Source: UBA5336 sp039818165
GTDB lineage: Bacteria > Pseudomonadota > Alphaproteobacteria > Caulobacterales > Hyphomonadaceae
Reading direction: 5' to 3'
DNA: 64,000 nt
Assembly: GCA_039818165.1 (NCBI GenBank)
Contig: JBCBUL010000010.1
Location: forward strand, 1-64,000
Part shown: positions 16,214-25,529 of the stretch, one piece after another
Position numbering within the stretch: the stretch's first letter is position 1
Layout of the letters: each line of letters begins with the position of its first letter
Program-made: the position numbers and the translations under genes
Notes under the pieces: model-generated
What the model saw: the letters and a program-made list of their open reading frames with translations, nothing else
The model's database searches: none
Told to the model about the DNA's origin: nothing

Positions 16214-17860
16214 ATGGCTGCCAAACATGTAAATTTCGGCCCGGAAGCCCGCGAGCAAATGCTGCGCGGCGTGGACATCCTGGCCAACGCTGTAAAGGTT
16301 ACGCTAGGCCCGAAAGGCCGCAACGTGGTCATCGAAAAATCCTTCGGTGCCCCGCGCACCACCAAGGACGGCGTGACCGTCGCGAAGGAAATCGAGCTGG
16401 AAGACAAGTTCCAGAACATGGGCGCCCAGATGCTGCGCGAAGTGGCGTCCAAGGCCAATGACGTGGCTGGTGACGGCACCACGACCGCCACGGTCCTCGC
16501 CCAGTCCATCGTTCGCGAGGGCATGAAGCGCGTCGCTGCCGGCATGAACCCAATGGACCTGCGCCGCGGCATCGAGAAAGCGACTGCAGAAGTGGTCAGC
16601 GACCTCGCTCACCACTCAAAGAAGGTGAAAACCAACGAAGAGATCGCCCAAGTCGGCACCATCTCCGCAAACGGTGAAGCTGAAGTCGGCGCCATGATCG
16701 CAGAAGCGATGGACAAAGTCGGCAATGAAGGCGTGATCACGGTTGAGGAAGCCAAGTCGCTGGAAACCGAGTTGGACGTTGTCGAAGGCATGCAGTTCGA
16801 CCGCGGCTATCTCAGCCCCTACTTCATCACCAACGCTGACAAGATGGTCACCGAGCTTGAGGATCCGATGATCCTCCTGCACGAGAAGAAACTCTCTTCC
16901 CTGCAGCCCATGCTTCCGATCCTGGAAAGCGTTGTGCAGTCCCAGCGTCCGCTGTTGATCATCGCAGAAGACGTGGACGGCGAGGCCCTGGCCACGCTGG
17001 TGGTCAACAAGCTGCGCGGTGGCCTGAAAGTGGCTGCGGTCAAGGCACCGGGCTTCGGCGACCGCCGCAAAGCCATGCTGCAAGACATCGCGATCCTGAC
17101 GGGTGGCACGGTGATCTCCGAAGATCTCGGCATCAAGCTCGAAAACGTCACCATGGACATGCTCGGCACGGCCAAGCGCGTGAACATCACCAAGGATGAC
17201 ACGACCATTGTTGACGGCGTAGGCGCCAAGGCGGAGATCGAAGCCCGCGTGGCCCAGATCCGCACGCAGATCGAAGACACGTCTTCCGACTATGATCGTG
17301 AGAAGCTGCAAGAGCGTCTCGCCAAGCTGGCTGGTGGCGTTGCTGTCATCAAGGTTGGCGGCGCCACGGAAGTGGAAGTGAAAGAGCGCAAGGACCGTGT
17401 GGACGATGCTCTGAACGCTACCCGCGCTGCCGTTGAAGAAGGCATTGTACCCGGTGGCGGCATCGCTCTGCTGCGCGCGTCGAAGAACATCGACGTGAAA
17501 GGCGACAATGACGACGAGCAAGCCGGCATCGACATCGTGCGCAAGGCGCTCGAGGCCCCAGCACGTCAGATTGCTGAAAACGCAGGCGTGGAAGGCTCCG
17601 TTGTGGTCTCCACAGTGCTGGCTGAAAAGTCGAAAGCCTTCGGCTTCAACGCTCAGACCGAAGAGTATGGTGACCTCGTGAAAATGGGCGTCATCGACCC
17701 CGCGAAAGTGGTTCGCTCGGCCCTGCAGAACGCTGCCTCCGTGGCATCGCTGCTGATCACCACCGAAGCGGCCATCGCAGAAGCGCCGAAAGAAGATGCC
17801 CCCGCGATGCCTGACATGGGCGGAATGGGTGGCATGGGCGGAATGGGCGGCATGATGTAA
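16214..17860 (+). CDS. groEL: Chaperonin GroEL
   Basis: A 548-residue chaperonin, the normal length. Recognisable are GPKGRNVV, the ATP-binding GDGTTTATVLAQ near residue 86, and the C-terminal Gly-Met tail (GGMGGMGGMGGMM-like) typical of bacterial group I chaperonins. With GroES it folds cytosolic proteins in an ATP-driven cage. It is co-transcribed with groES and ended by a strong terminator 26 bases downstream. Confidence 0.99.
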   Translation: MAAKHVNFGPEAREQMLRGVDILANAVKVTLGPKGRNVVIEKSFGAPRTTKDGVTVAKEIELEDKFQNMGAQMLREVASKANDVAGDGTTTATVLAQSIVREGMKRVAAGMNPMDLRRGIEKATAEVVSDLAHHSKKVKTNEEIAQVGTISANGEAEVGAMIAEAMDKVGNEGVITVEEAKSLETELDVVEGMQFDRGYLSPYFITNADKMVTELEDPMILLHEKKLSSLQPMLPILESVVQSQRPLLIIAEDVDGEALATLVVNKLRGGLKVAAVKAPGFGDRRKAMLQDIAILTGGTVISEDLGIKLENVTMDMLGTAKRVNITKDDTTIVDGVGAKAEIEARVAQIRTQIEDTSSDYDREKLQERLAKLAGGVAVIKVGGATEVEVKERKDRVDDALNATRAAVEEGIVPGGGIALLRASKNIDVKGDNDDEQAGIDIVRKALEAPARQIAENAGVEGSVVVSTVLAEKSKAFGFNAQTEEYGDLVKMGVIDPAKVVRSALQNAASVASLLITTEAAIAEAPKEDAPAMPDMGGMGGMGGMGGMM

Positions 17861-17886
17861 GCCCAGGCCCAGCCTGAAATTTGAGA

Positions 17887-17916
17887 AAGGCCCGGAGAAA
17901 TCCGGGCCTTTTTTCT
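17887..17916 (+). terminator. Rho-independent terminator after groEL
   Basis: A perfect ten-base-pair stem (17887-17896 with 17901-17910), a GAAA tetraloop and a following T-run form a strong intrinsic terminator of the groESL transcript. Confidence 0.93.
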
Positions 17917-18034
17917 TTCCCAAAGCAGAACACCCATTTGGGTGCGGTGCCGAAGCGACGGTCTGCTTCGGACCAGAAGTGTCTTCTGGCAGAGGTCGCT
18001 TTCCGAGCGGGTGTTTTGTTCTAATTGGCGGACA

Positions 18035-18412
18035 ATGATCACGCGCAGCTATCTCGCCCTGGTGGGGCTTATGTTTGTGGCCTTCGGGTTTTGGAGCCTG
18101 ACGGACCCGCTCGGCATGACTTCAAGCCTCGGTGTTGAGGTGGGCGGGCCGAATGGCGCCTTCGAAATGGCCGGGATATATGGCGGGGTCAGCCTCGGCG
18201 CCGCAGGGCTGACACTGGCGGGAGCCGCCTTGTCCAAAATGATACGCCCGGCCCTGTGGTTTCTGGTGACCTATATGGGCGGATACTGTTTCGCGCGGGT
18301 TGTGGCCTGGCTTCTCCATGGCGGTCCGACATCGGACTTTTACAGCTTCATCGCATTTGAAGCCACGGTGCTGGTTGGCGCCCTCATTGCGCTGCGCGCA
18401 CAAGACCCGTAA
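18035..18412 (+). CDS. DUF4345-like small membrane protein
   Basis: A 125-residue protein with four hydrophobic segments: near residues 5-20, 43-65, 70-95 and 104-120. Gly-rich EMAGIYGGVSLGAAGL and the YMGGYCFARV segment resemble DUF4345 proteins, four-helix membrane proteins without known activity. The ATG at 18035 begins right before the first helix; a longer in-frame start at 17942 would add 31 polar residues with no membrane or signal character. GGCGGA lies just before the ATG. Confidence 0.7.
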   Translation: MITRSYLALVGLMFVAFGFWSLTDPLGMTSSLGVEVGGPNGAFEMAGIYGGVSLGAAGLTLAGAALSKMIRPALWFLVTYMGGYCFARVVAWLLHGGPTSDFYSFIAFEATVLVGALIALRAQDP

Positions 18413-18466
18413 TTCACTGCAAACCAAGTCCACACTCGGTCTTGCCATCTTCAATCGGGAGTTCCC

Positions 18467-19219
18467 ATGCGCCTGGCTTTAAGCACCTGGACAGATATCG
18501 AGACCTGGCTGGAACGATCAGATACGATCCTGCTCCCCATTGGCTCTTTCGAACAGCATGGGCCAAATGGTTTCATTGGCACCGATGCACTGTGTCCCGA
18601 GATCATCGCCCACCACGCTGAGTCCCTCGCGCCCGACGACATTCTCGTGGGACCGGTCTTCAATATCGGGTCAGCCCAGCACCATTTGTCCTTCCCTGGC
18701 ACGATCACGCTTCGGCCCACCACAATGATTGCGGCGATGGTCGACTGGACAGACAGTTTGGTGCGCCACGGATTTCGCAACCTGTTCTGGCTCAACGGCC
18801 ATGGCGGCAACATCGCCACCATCGAAGCCGCCTTTGCAGAGATCCGCGCCAAGCGCAGCTTTGACCCCCATGGCGCGCAGAACCAGCCTGAGCTGAACCT
18901 CACGCTGCGAAACTGGTGGGACTATAAAGAGGTCAAATCCCTCTGCGATGAACTCTATCCCACGGGGCATGGCGCCCATGCGACCGCCTCGGAAGTCTCC
19001 GTCACCTATTTCGGCTATCCCGACCACGCCCGCGCTGACGTGAAGATGTCTCCCAAAATAGCGCCAATGGGCAAAATTGGTGATGCCGTTCAGTATCGTC
19101 GGCAATTTCCGGATGGCCGTATTGGGTCAGATCCGACACAATCCAGTGCCGAACACGGTGGCCGGATAGTGGACACCGCCGCAAAGCGCGTTGTCAGCGA
19201 ATTGACGAACCAATCCTAG
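18467..19219 (+). CDS. Creatininase-family amidohydrolase
   Basis: A 250-residue metal-dependent hydrolase. Metal ligands of the creatininase family are visible in GSFEQHGPNG (residues 26-35, Glu and His), the TDA motif shortly after, LNGHGGN near residue 109, and a Glu in TASEVSVTYF. The family includes creatinine amidohydrolase, the mycofactocin peptidase MftE and the riboflavin-pathway enzyme ArfB. None of their partner genes is nearby, so the substrate is unknown. GGGAG precedes the ATG. Confidence 0.88.
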   Translation: MRLALSTWTDIETWLERSDTILLPIGSFEQHGPNGFIGTDALCPEIIAHHAESLAPDDILVGPVFNIGSAQHHLSFPGTITLRPTTMIAAMVDWTDSLVRHGFRNLFWLNGHGGNIATIEAAFAEIRAKRSFDPHGAQNQPELNLTLRNWWDYKEVKSLCDELYPTGHGAHATASEVSVTYFGYPDHARADVKMSPKIAPMGKIGDAVQYRRQFPDGRIGSDPTQSSAEHGGRIVDTAAKRVVSELTNQS

Positions 19220-19242
19220 ACGGCGTCGAAGCAGGTCGAGAC

Positions 19243-19277
19243 AAAGAATAACCCGCTACGCGGAAGGCGTAGCGGGT
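19243..19277 (-). terminator. Intrinsic terminator between convergent genes
   Basis: An eleven-base-pair stem (19251-19261 with 19267-19277) with a five-base loop is followed on the minus strand by a T-rich tail. It lies 30 bases past the stop of the Gly/Cys-rich protein gene and 32 bases past the stop of the opposing creatininase gene, and may serve both. Confidence 0.8.
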
Positions 19278-19306
19278 CAAGTTGCCGTGTAACTTACATG
19301 CCTTGA

Positions 19307-20299
19307 TTAGTAGACGGATTGTCCAACGCCGCCATCGAGCACAATCGGGCCCGCCGGAGCTGGCTCGCGCACGCGTTCCACTTGGCGTTGGCGCGTTTCC
19401 ATGCGTGTGCGCACCTGGCGGACACACTGCTGGGCCGATCCCGTGGTCTGGATCAGTTTCAGGCCCGGTCCGTACTGACGCAGCAAGGATCGTTCGTTGC
19501 AATCGCGCTCAGGCGATTGGATGGCGCAGGCGAGCTGACCGTTCGCGCGGCGCACAAGGGCCTCGCCCTTCTGGCAGGAAAAGCTCTGGGCTTGTTCAAA
19601 GTTCGGCTGGTCGTTTTCGATCGACCCTACAGTGACCTGCATCGCGGTTCCCGCCATGCAGCGGTAAATCTCGCCCTGATAATTGCCCGCAACTGACCGT
19701 TCACCGGTCACCTGGCTGGCGGGATGGGGCGTGCCGGTATCATCCAGGCACACGGCCTGGATCGGACGCACAACGGTTTGCGGATGGTTCGGACGTACGC
19801 AGACTTCTTCCTGAACCGGCACCTGTTCAGTCACCGTTTCCATATAGCGTTCTTCATCGCCGGAGACGTCGAGGCCAGACAGTGTAGACGGTGCAACGCC
19901 TTGGGGACCGGCGAAGAACGCGCCCCCTCCAGATAAGAAAGTCGTGCTTTGAGCTTGTTGAGGCGCAACGAGAATAGTGTTGCCACCAAGGCCAATCTTG
20001 CCCTGGTTCACATTCACGCTTGGGCCGGTGACGGTGACGTGCGGGCCGCCGACATGCACACCCGGTACAATGACGTTCGGGCCTTTGGGCATGGAGCCGC
20101 AACATCCCGGGCCGCCCGAGCCTGGCATGGCCGGCCCGGTAACAGGAACGCTCGGCCCCGGCACGACCGGGCTCGGTGAGCCACCGCACCCTGATGCGCC
20201 GCACGCGCCACCGCCTGCGGAGGCGAGCCCGCCGAGGCCAAGAACTGAGATGGCCGCCAGTCCGGCCAGAAGAGTGTTTCGCGTTGACACGCCCATCAT
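19307..20299 (-). CDS. Gly-rich, Cys-rich exported protein of unknown function
   Basis: A 330-residue exported protein. A signal peptide ends near residue 28 (GLASA). Residues 29-125 are low complexity, rich in Gly, Pro and Val (VVPGPSVPVTGP, VTGPSVNVNQGKIGLGGNT) and with two Cys clusters (CGASGCGG, GCCGS). Residues about 150-310 form a compact-looking region with seven more cysteines and a repeated EEVC/YRCMAG/FSCQKG spacing, probably disulfide-bonded. A basic Arg/Gln-rich tail follows. I do not recognise the family; a surface or matrix protein is likely. GAGGAGACCC precedes the ATG pair. Confidence 0.75.
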   Translation of the reverse strand: MMGVSTRNTLLAGLAAISVLGLGGLASAGGGACGASGCGGSPSPVVPGPSVPVTGPAMPGSGGPGCCGSMPKGPNVIVPGVHVGGPHVTVTGPSVNVNQGKIGLGGNTILVAPQQAQSTTFLSGGGAFFAGPQGVAPSTLSGLDVSGDEERYMETVTEQVPVQEEVCVRPNHPQTVVRPIQAVCLDDTGTPHPASQVTGERSVAGNYQGEIYRCMAGTAMQVTVGSIENDQPNFEQAQSFSCQKGEALVRRANGQLACAIQSPERDCNERSLLRQYGPGLKLIQTTGSAQQCVRQVRTRMETRQRQVERVREPAPAGPIVLDGGVGQSVY

Positions 20300-20383
20300 G
20301 GGTCTCCTCGAGAATTCCCACTTAGAAAAGCAGCTTCCGTGCCGATTTTCGCTTCCGGAGCGAATGCCGCCCCCGATTAACGA

Positions 20384-21052
20384 ATGAATTCAACTCGAAA
20401 GGGCACACGCTGGAGTGGCGCGCAGATTGCGAAGGACCCCGCAGACCCAAACGCACCCACCCAAAGAGGTGCGATCCTAGAATTAGCGGAGTACTGCCCC
20501 ATGCTGGAACGCACAGCGCACCCGAATACACGCACCATGCTTGAAGCCTGGCGCCGGATGGACTCAAACCCCGGCGATGCGCTGTCCCACAGCCCGATGA
20601 TGGGCGAACCGTCATCCCTGATTGGCAACATCTTTGTTCTGCGTGAGGCTGCCGAAGGCGGCTGGCTGTTCCGCACCGCGGGTCAGGCCCTGCACGACTA
20701 CTTCGGGAAAAACGTCTGCGATGAGGATTTCTTCGACCTTTGGATGGGCTCCGATCGAGGACTGGCACGCTCCGTTGCTGAAGCTGTATCTTCCGAGCTT
20801 AGCCCAGGCGTCATCCGTGCACGGGGCGAGACCCTGACCGGGCGCATCCTGCAAGTTGAAATTGCCCTGGCGCCCCTTCCCCATCGCGAAGGCACAGCGC
20901 GTCGCCTGCTGGGCCACTATCAACCGCTTGGCGGGGAAAAACTGCTCGAAGCGCGCCCAATCTGGCGCCACGCCATTACAGAGATCCACGCGCCACAGCG
21001 CCAAACGCCGCGCAAGCGTCCCCACCTCAAACTGGTTTCAAGCCGCGACTAG
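20384..21052 (+). CDS. PAS_5-domain protein
   Basis: A 222-residue soluble protein. From about residue 48 it follows the PAS_5 (PF07310) pattern: MLEAWRRM, IGNIFVLRE, FRTAGQALHDYFGKNV, then a DLWMGSDR segment and LGHYQPLGG. The family is alphaproteobacterial; the Caulobacter member MopJ takes part in cell-cycle and stress signalling. There is no kinase, cyclase or DNA-binding domain, so it should act by protein contact or ligand sensing. The C-terminus is basic. The start is uncertain: ATG 20384 lacks a clear Shine-Dalgarno, while ATG 20501 has GGAG upstream. Confidence 0.75.
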   Translation: MNSTRKGTRWSGAQIAKDPADPNAPTQRGAILELAEYCPMLERTAHPNTRTMLEAWRRMDSNPGDALSHSPMMGEPSSLIGNIFVLREAAEGGWLFRTAGQALHDYFGKNVCDEDFFDLWMGSDRGLARSVAEAVSSELSPGVIRARGETLTGRILQVEIALAPLPHREGTARRLLGHYQPLGGEKLLEARPIWRHAITEIHAPQRQTPRKRPHLKLVSSRD

Positions 21053-21094
21053 CGCGGCGAACCTCCCTCGAGAGACAAAGACTTAAAGACATTG

Positions 21095-21146
21095 AGCCCT
21101 GCGGGGGTTCGCATCACCTGTTGATGCGAGCCTCGACAGGGCTTTT
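21095..21146 (+). terminator. Composite hairpin terminator after PAS_5 gene
   Basis: An outer seven-base-pair stem (21095-21101 with 21137-21143) encloses an inner seven-base-pair hairpin (21110-21116 with 21122-21128) and is followed by four Ts. It sits between convergent genes, 42 bases after the PAS_5 stop. The two-level stem is less regular than the other terminators in the window. Confidence 0.55.
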
Positions 21147-21186
21147 CCCTTACATGCCGCGAGCGCCCAGCCTGACGGGCCCGCCC

Positions 21187-22821
21187 TTACACACCCGCCC
21201 CGCGCTGGGCGATGGCATGGTCTACGGCACGCGCCGTGAGCGCCAGCACGGTGAGTGTTGGATTCTGGAACCCCTGGGACGGAAAACTGGCCGCGTCCGT
21301 GAGATAGAGACCGGGCATATCCCAGCACTGATTGTGTATATCCAGAACAGACGTTTCGGGCGAGTTCCCCAACCGGGCCGTTCCGCATTCATGGGCGGAC
21401 GTTCCCGGCGTGGCAGGCCCGTTGGGCTTCAAGGTCAGCTTCGCGCCAGCAACATCGGAAAGGGCTTCAAGCGCCTCTCCCATGGAGGTCGCCAGCGCGT
21501 GCTCGCGCGCGCTCAGGCTGCTCTCAATATGGAGAATGGGCAGACCGACGGCGTTCCGGCGTGTGGGATGAAGCCGGATATGGTTATCAGCGCGCGGGGT
21601 CATCTCCCCGAACGCCACCGCGGTAAACCAGGACCGGTCCGCATCGCCCGGCGTTTGGTAGAGTTGAATGCCATAGCCCCGCTGGCCGAACTTGTCTCCA
21701 GCAATGGCTCGGTCAAAGCGCGGAAGGAATGTGCAGCGGCCATCTTCAGGCGCCTTGCCATCACCCGCAAGTTTGCCAGCGATGCCCTCTACTTTGACCA
21801 GAACATGGTCCATGAGATTGCGACCCAGGACACCGCTTCCTGCCCCCACCCCATCGGGCGCCTTGGACGACCCGCTAAGCATCAGCAAACGCGTGGACTC
21901 CAGTGGGGACGCGCAGATGAATACGAGCGGAGCACGCGCTTCTCGCTTGGCGCCGGTGGCAGGCTCGGTCCAGGCGACGCCGGCCGCCCTGCCAGATTGA
22001 TCGCTCAGAATTTCACGGGCCACGGCACCGCGGCGACACCAGAGGTTGCCGGTCAGCGAAGCTTCGCCGAGGCTTTCCATGGGTGGTGCGTACCGGCCTG
22101 CAACGAGTTGCGCCCCCGACCAGCGGGCTTTGACCTTTTCCGCCAGCGCAGACTCAGCGGCGTTGAATGTCAGCGTGTTAGCGATGTCGCTGTCGGGAAC
22201 GCTATCGACCCCGTCGCGCCCGCCCGCAAGCGCCAGCATCGCTTCGGCCCTCGTATACCAGGGCGCCAGTTCTTCGTATCCAAATGGCCACTTCGGTGAC
22301 AGATCATCACTTGGAGAGAACTCGGCATCTGAAAAGCGATAGTATTGCCGCCCATGACCGGGAACGCGCACCCGCCCACCGGGCGTATGGGTCCGCAACC
22401 AGGTGTAGGGCTTGTCCTCAGGCGTCTCGTACGGATTGTCGATATCATCGACAAAGGCCGCCGGATCCCGCTCCCAGGCATAGCATTCTGTCTGAACCGG
22501 CTGGCGCATGCGGCCGAGGGCCTTGAGCACTTGCCGGCCCTTGTAAATCACGCGCGGTGGGAGGTATCGCACGGCGGTAGGCTGTGCCAGCGCCGACACA
22601 AACCCGCTTGTCGCCCGGCGCAGGGGCGCGCGAACGATAGAAGGTGTCCAGCCGGCGTCCAGCACGAGAGTCTGCAACCCAGCTTCGCAGAGAAGCCGTG
22701 CTGCAAAGCCCCCTGACGCCCCGCCGCCAACGACAATCGCATCGAACTTGCCGTGCGTTTCCAGCACGTCATTCGTCGTTCGGGCTTCGGCCTCTGCGAG
22801 GGTTGGAAATCGTTTGAACAT
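21187..22821 (-). CDS. GMC-family FAD oxidoreductase
   Basis: A 544-residue flavoprotein of the glucose-methanol-choline family. The FAD loop VVGGGASGGFAARL lies at about residues 29-42. The C-terminal half has HECGTARLG and the second cofactor motif YLTDAASFPSQGFQNPTLT near the end, where the catalytic histidine/asparagine pair is found in the family. It resembles the gluconate/2-keto-sugar dehydrogenase branch, which often works with a small subunit and cytochrome; neither is adjacent. ATG 22821 (MFKRFP) is preferred to a TTG at 22884. It is divergent from the aldo/keto reductase. Confidence 0.85.
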   Translation of the reverse strand: MFKRFPTLAEAEARTTNDVLETHGKFDAIVVGGGASGGFAARLLCEAGLQTLVLDAGWTPSIVRAPLRRATSGFVSALAQPTAVRYLPPRVIYKGRQVLKALGRMRQPVQTECYAWERDPAAFVDDIDNPYETPEDKPYTWLRTHTPGGRVRVPGHGRQYYRFSDAEFSPSDDLSPKWPFGYEELAPWYTRAEAMLALAGGRDGVDSVPDSDIANTLTFNAAESALAEKVKARWSGAQLVAGRYAPPMESLGEASLTGNLWCRRGAVAREILSDQSGRAAGVAWTEPATGAKREARAPLVFICASPLESTRLLMLSGSSKAPDGVGAGSGVLGRNLMDHVLVKVEGIAGKLAGDGKAPEDGRCTFLPRFDRAIAGDKFGQRGYGIQLYQTPGDADRSWFTAVAFGEMTPRADNHIRLHPTRRNAVGLPILHIESSLSAREHALATSMGEALEALSDVAGAKLTLKPNGPATPGTSAHECGTARLGNSPETSVLDIHNQCWDMPGLYLTDAASFPSQGFQNPTLTVLALTARAVDHAIAQRGAGV

Positions 22822-22930
22822 GGCGCGCCTGGTCCCTGTCCCGCTGCGTATGCCGGGTCTGGCACCGCGCTTGCTGGGGTTCAAGCCACGTGCACTCCCT
22901 ATGCCAGATTACGACCTAAACTGCACGAAA

Positions 22931-23908
22931 ATGGAGCCCGCCTTGACCCAGTTGCATCGCCCAAAAGGGTTGCGCCTTGGCTTTGGAACCGGCGCATTGA
23001 ACGGCAGAGGTGACCGCGCCGCGCAGGTTCGCCTGATCCATGCGGCGCTTGATGCAGGCATCACTCATTTTGATACTGCGAGACTGTATGGCGACGGTAC
23101 CGCCGAGCAGATATTGGGTGACGCGCTGAAAGGGCGCCGGTCTGATGTGTTCCTAGTCAGCAAAGCTGGTATCATCCCGCCGATCAACACCACGTTTCGC
23201 CGGGCGGTAAACAAGGGGCTGACGATTGGTCGGAAGCTTCCGGGCGGCGTGGGCGTCCTGCCGAAGCCGCGCTGGAACGAGCCCATCTTCGGACAGTTTG
23301 ACGTTGCCCAGTTGCGCGCAAGCCTCGAGGAAAGCCTTTCTGCACTGGGGACAGACTATCTGGACCTCTTCCTGTTGCACGAGGTCGACGCCCATCATCT
23401 GGCCGATGGACAGGTTTTGAAGGCGCTGGAAGACTGGCGACGCGAAGGCCTGTTCTGCAGCTTTGGAATCGCGTCAACGCGCGAGCAGACCGACCGAATT
23501 CTGGACAGTTATCCGGACGCATTTCCCGTCGTTCAGACATCTGACAGTGTGTTTGATGCGGCGCCGCGCCCAGCCGGCGAAGAGACGACGCTGTTGATGA
23601 CACATTCCTGGCTTGGAGCGTCGCTCGAACGTTTCCAGCGCGCTTTCAATGCCGAGCCGAAGTTTGCAGAAAAGGCGAGCCATTGCGTCTATGCTGACAT
23701 TCGCCGACCCAGACGGCTCGCCCGCTGCCTTCTGGAATACGCGCTCCATTCAAACCCCGGTGGCCAGGTCCTGTTCACGACGTCTCGGCCTGACCGCATC
23801 ACGCAAATGGTGCGGACCGCCGAGCGCCCACGCCTGACCGAGGCTCAGTTCAAGGCCCTAGCCAAAGTTGCAGAGCAAGTTGCAAAGATGGAGTTGGCGC
23901 CGGCTTGA
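22931..23908 (+). CDS. Aldo/keto reductase
   Basis: About 325 residues in a (beta/alpha)8 barrel. The opening LRLGFGTGALNG, the catalytic HFDTARLYGDG (Asp and Tyr, about residues 42-52), the lysine in FLVSKAG and the LFLLHEVDAHH segment (catalytic His) match the tetrad Asp-Tyr-Lys-His. It reduces carbonyls with NADPH. Starts at 22901 or 22931 are both possible and neither has a strong Shine-Dalgarno; the second puts the barrel close to the N-terminus. It is divergent from a GMC oxidoreductase, and the two may act in one sugar or alcohol pathway (inference). Confidence 0.85.
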   Translation: MEPALTQLHRPKGLRLGFGTGALNGRGDRAAQVRLIHAALDAGITHFDTARLYGDGTAEQILGDALKGRRSDVFLVSKAGIIPPINTTFRRAVNKGLTIGRKLPGGVGVLPKPRWNEPIFGQFDVAQLRASLEESLSALGTDYLDLFLLHEVDAHHLADGQVLKALEDWRREGLFCSFGIASTREQTDRILDSYPDAFPVVQTSDSVFDAAPRPAGEETTLLMTHSWLGASLERFQRAFNAEPKFAEKASHCVYADIRRPRRLARCLLEYALHSNPGGQVLFTTSRPDRITQMVRTAERPRLTEAQFKALAKVAEQVAKMELAPA

Positions 23909-23913
23909 GGCCG

Positions 23914-25524
23914 CTACTGCGCGGCCCGCTCAAACAAGCTGACGCGGGTTTGGGGCTCTTCCAGAATGGTGAAGTCGGCCGCGGCCCCTCGCACCAGGGT
24001 TTCCCCCTTCAGAGCAAAGCCCAGCGTTTCCAGTGACTCGATGATTTCTGCCTCACGCCCGGCCGGACAGGATGGGCGGATGAAGATCACCTGATCGTCG
24101 CGATGCAAAGCCCTTTCGAGTCCACCGTCTATGAGCCACCCGCCGCCCAATTCAGCGTCAATCGCATCGGCGTCGGCAGCGCGCAGCCACGTCATGGTGC
24201 GGCGGGCCGCCTGCCAATAGTCAGGCCCCTGATAATCGATCACATCACTGCGACGATAAAACAGTGTTCGGCCCTCGCGCCGGTTCTCCCAGGCTGCAGC
24301 ACTGTGGAAGTGGATACACGTCAGGGCCGGTGCATCACCGAAGCCTTCTTCCTCGGCGAAGGCGAAGCCCCCGCGATAGTCCTCCGGCTTGATGTGATGG
24401 CGCAGTTCGACCGCGGAAGATCCCAACGCGGCGAGTACCAATATAGCGCCCAGACCTGCTCCAAGCGCGGGCCATTTCAGCCGTGACAGGACATAGCCGA
24501 CCCCAAGCGTGAGCGGAATAATCGCAGGCAGCAGAACCTTGTTGGCCAGGAGAGGTTGGCGGATGTGCAGGACGAGCACCACCAGCGGAAACACTACGAT
24601 AAGCGCAAACAAGCTGGTCGCGAGGGCGCGGCGGCCACTGACCCACGCGATCGGAACCGACGCGGCGGCAAGGGCGTAGAACACCGCTTCAAACAGGATG
24701 GACGGTCCACCGAGGCCAGGAAAGCCGGTGATGTTTCTATAGAACCATTGGATATCCAGAATGCTGTTGTCGCCGCCGAGACCCGGGAACGTGCTGGACG
24801 CGCCCGGCAGGGCAATCAACCACGGTAGTGTCAGCACAAAGAGGATCGCGTTGCGCACCAGCCAATCGCGACCGAAGCGCATGCGATCGTCGCCACTGAG
24901 GCCAACGGCCAGGCTGGCGAACCCGATCAATCCCATCACGATAAGGCCAAGCGCATGGCTGTAGATGGCGAAAAACCCGCCTAACACGTAAAGCGCTGCA
25001 TAGGTCCGTTGGCCATGCAAGTTTGGCCGGGCGTGCCCCACGCCGCCCCACAGTGCTAGGATCAACCCGAAAATGAGGTACGGATACATCCGTGCATCCT
25101 GGCTGTAATAAATGTGGCCCGTGGCGAATGCGAACAGCAGGCCGGTGAAAATGGCGGCGCGTACGTTGGCGATATCCCGCGTGGCCAACACCATCGCCGC
25201 CACGGACATCGAGCCGAACACTGCGGCAGGCACCCGGGCATAGTCGGGGTCCGGCGTGATACGGTGCCAGAGGTGCTGGACCACCCATGTCATGTTCGGA
25301 TGATTGTCGATATTGTCCCAGATGATCGTTCCCAGGTCCAACCGGGCAAAAGCCAGCGTGACGGCTTCATCCATCCAGATCGGCGCGCCCGACAGGTTCC
25401 AGAACCGCGCGATTGTTCCGGCAGCAACAATTGCAGCAAACCAGACCCAGAACCTCGGCAGGCTTGGCACATCATCGATCAAGACACGTTTTATCTGTTC
25501 TTCTGCCGCCTGCAAAAAGCCCAT
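23914..25524 (-). CDS. GT39/ArnT-like membrane glycosyltransferase
   Basis: A 536-residue polytopic protein with about eleven hydrophobic helices in the first 380 residues and a soluble C-terminal domain of about 150. Just after the first helix it has the acidic catalytic motif WMDEA (about residue 50) of lipid-phosphate-dependent glycosyltransferases of the GT-C fold; YSQDARMYP follows the third or fourth helix as in the family. Such enzymes move a sugar from a polyprenyl donor onto protein or lipid on the periplasmic side. ATG 25524 lies 5 bases after the sulfotransferase stop, so it is last in a leftward run of genes. Confidence 0.8.
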   Translation of the reverse strand: MGFLQAAEEQIKRVLIDDVPSLPRFWVWFAAIVAAGTIARFWNLSGAPIWMDEAVTLAFARLDLGTIIWDNIDNHPNMTWVVQHLWHRITPDPDYARVPAAVFGSMSVAAMVLATRDIANVRAAIFTGLLFAFATGHIYYSQDARMYPYLIFGLILALWGGVGHARPNLHGQRTYAALYVLGGFFAIYSHALGLIVMGLIGFASLAVGLSGDDRMRFGRDWLVRNAILFVLTLPWLIALPGASSTFPGLGGDNSILDIQWFYRNITGFPGLGGPSILFEAVFYALAAASVPIAWVSGRRALATSLFALIVVFPLVVLVLHIRQPLLANKVLLPAIIPLTLGVGYVLSRLKWPALGAGLGAILVLAALGSSAVELRHHIKPEDYRGGFAFAEEEGFGDAPALTCIHFHSAAAWENRREGRTLFYRRSDVIDYQGPDYWQAARRTMTWLRAADADAIDAELGGGWLIDGGLERALHRDDQVIFIRPSCPAGREAEIIESLETLGFALKGETLVRGAAADFTILEEPQTRVSLFERAAQ

Positions 25525-25529
25525 GCCAG

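Noticed and set aside
16616..17923. 435-codon open frame on the minus strand across groEL
   Set aside because: It is antisense to groEL, is His- and Asp-rich without a fold-like pattern, and lacks a Shine-Dalgarno. It is a shadow of the GroEL codon usage.
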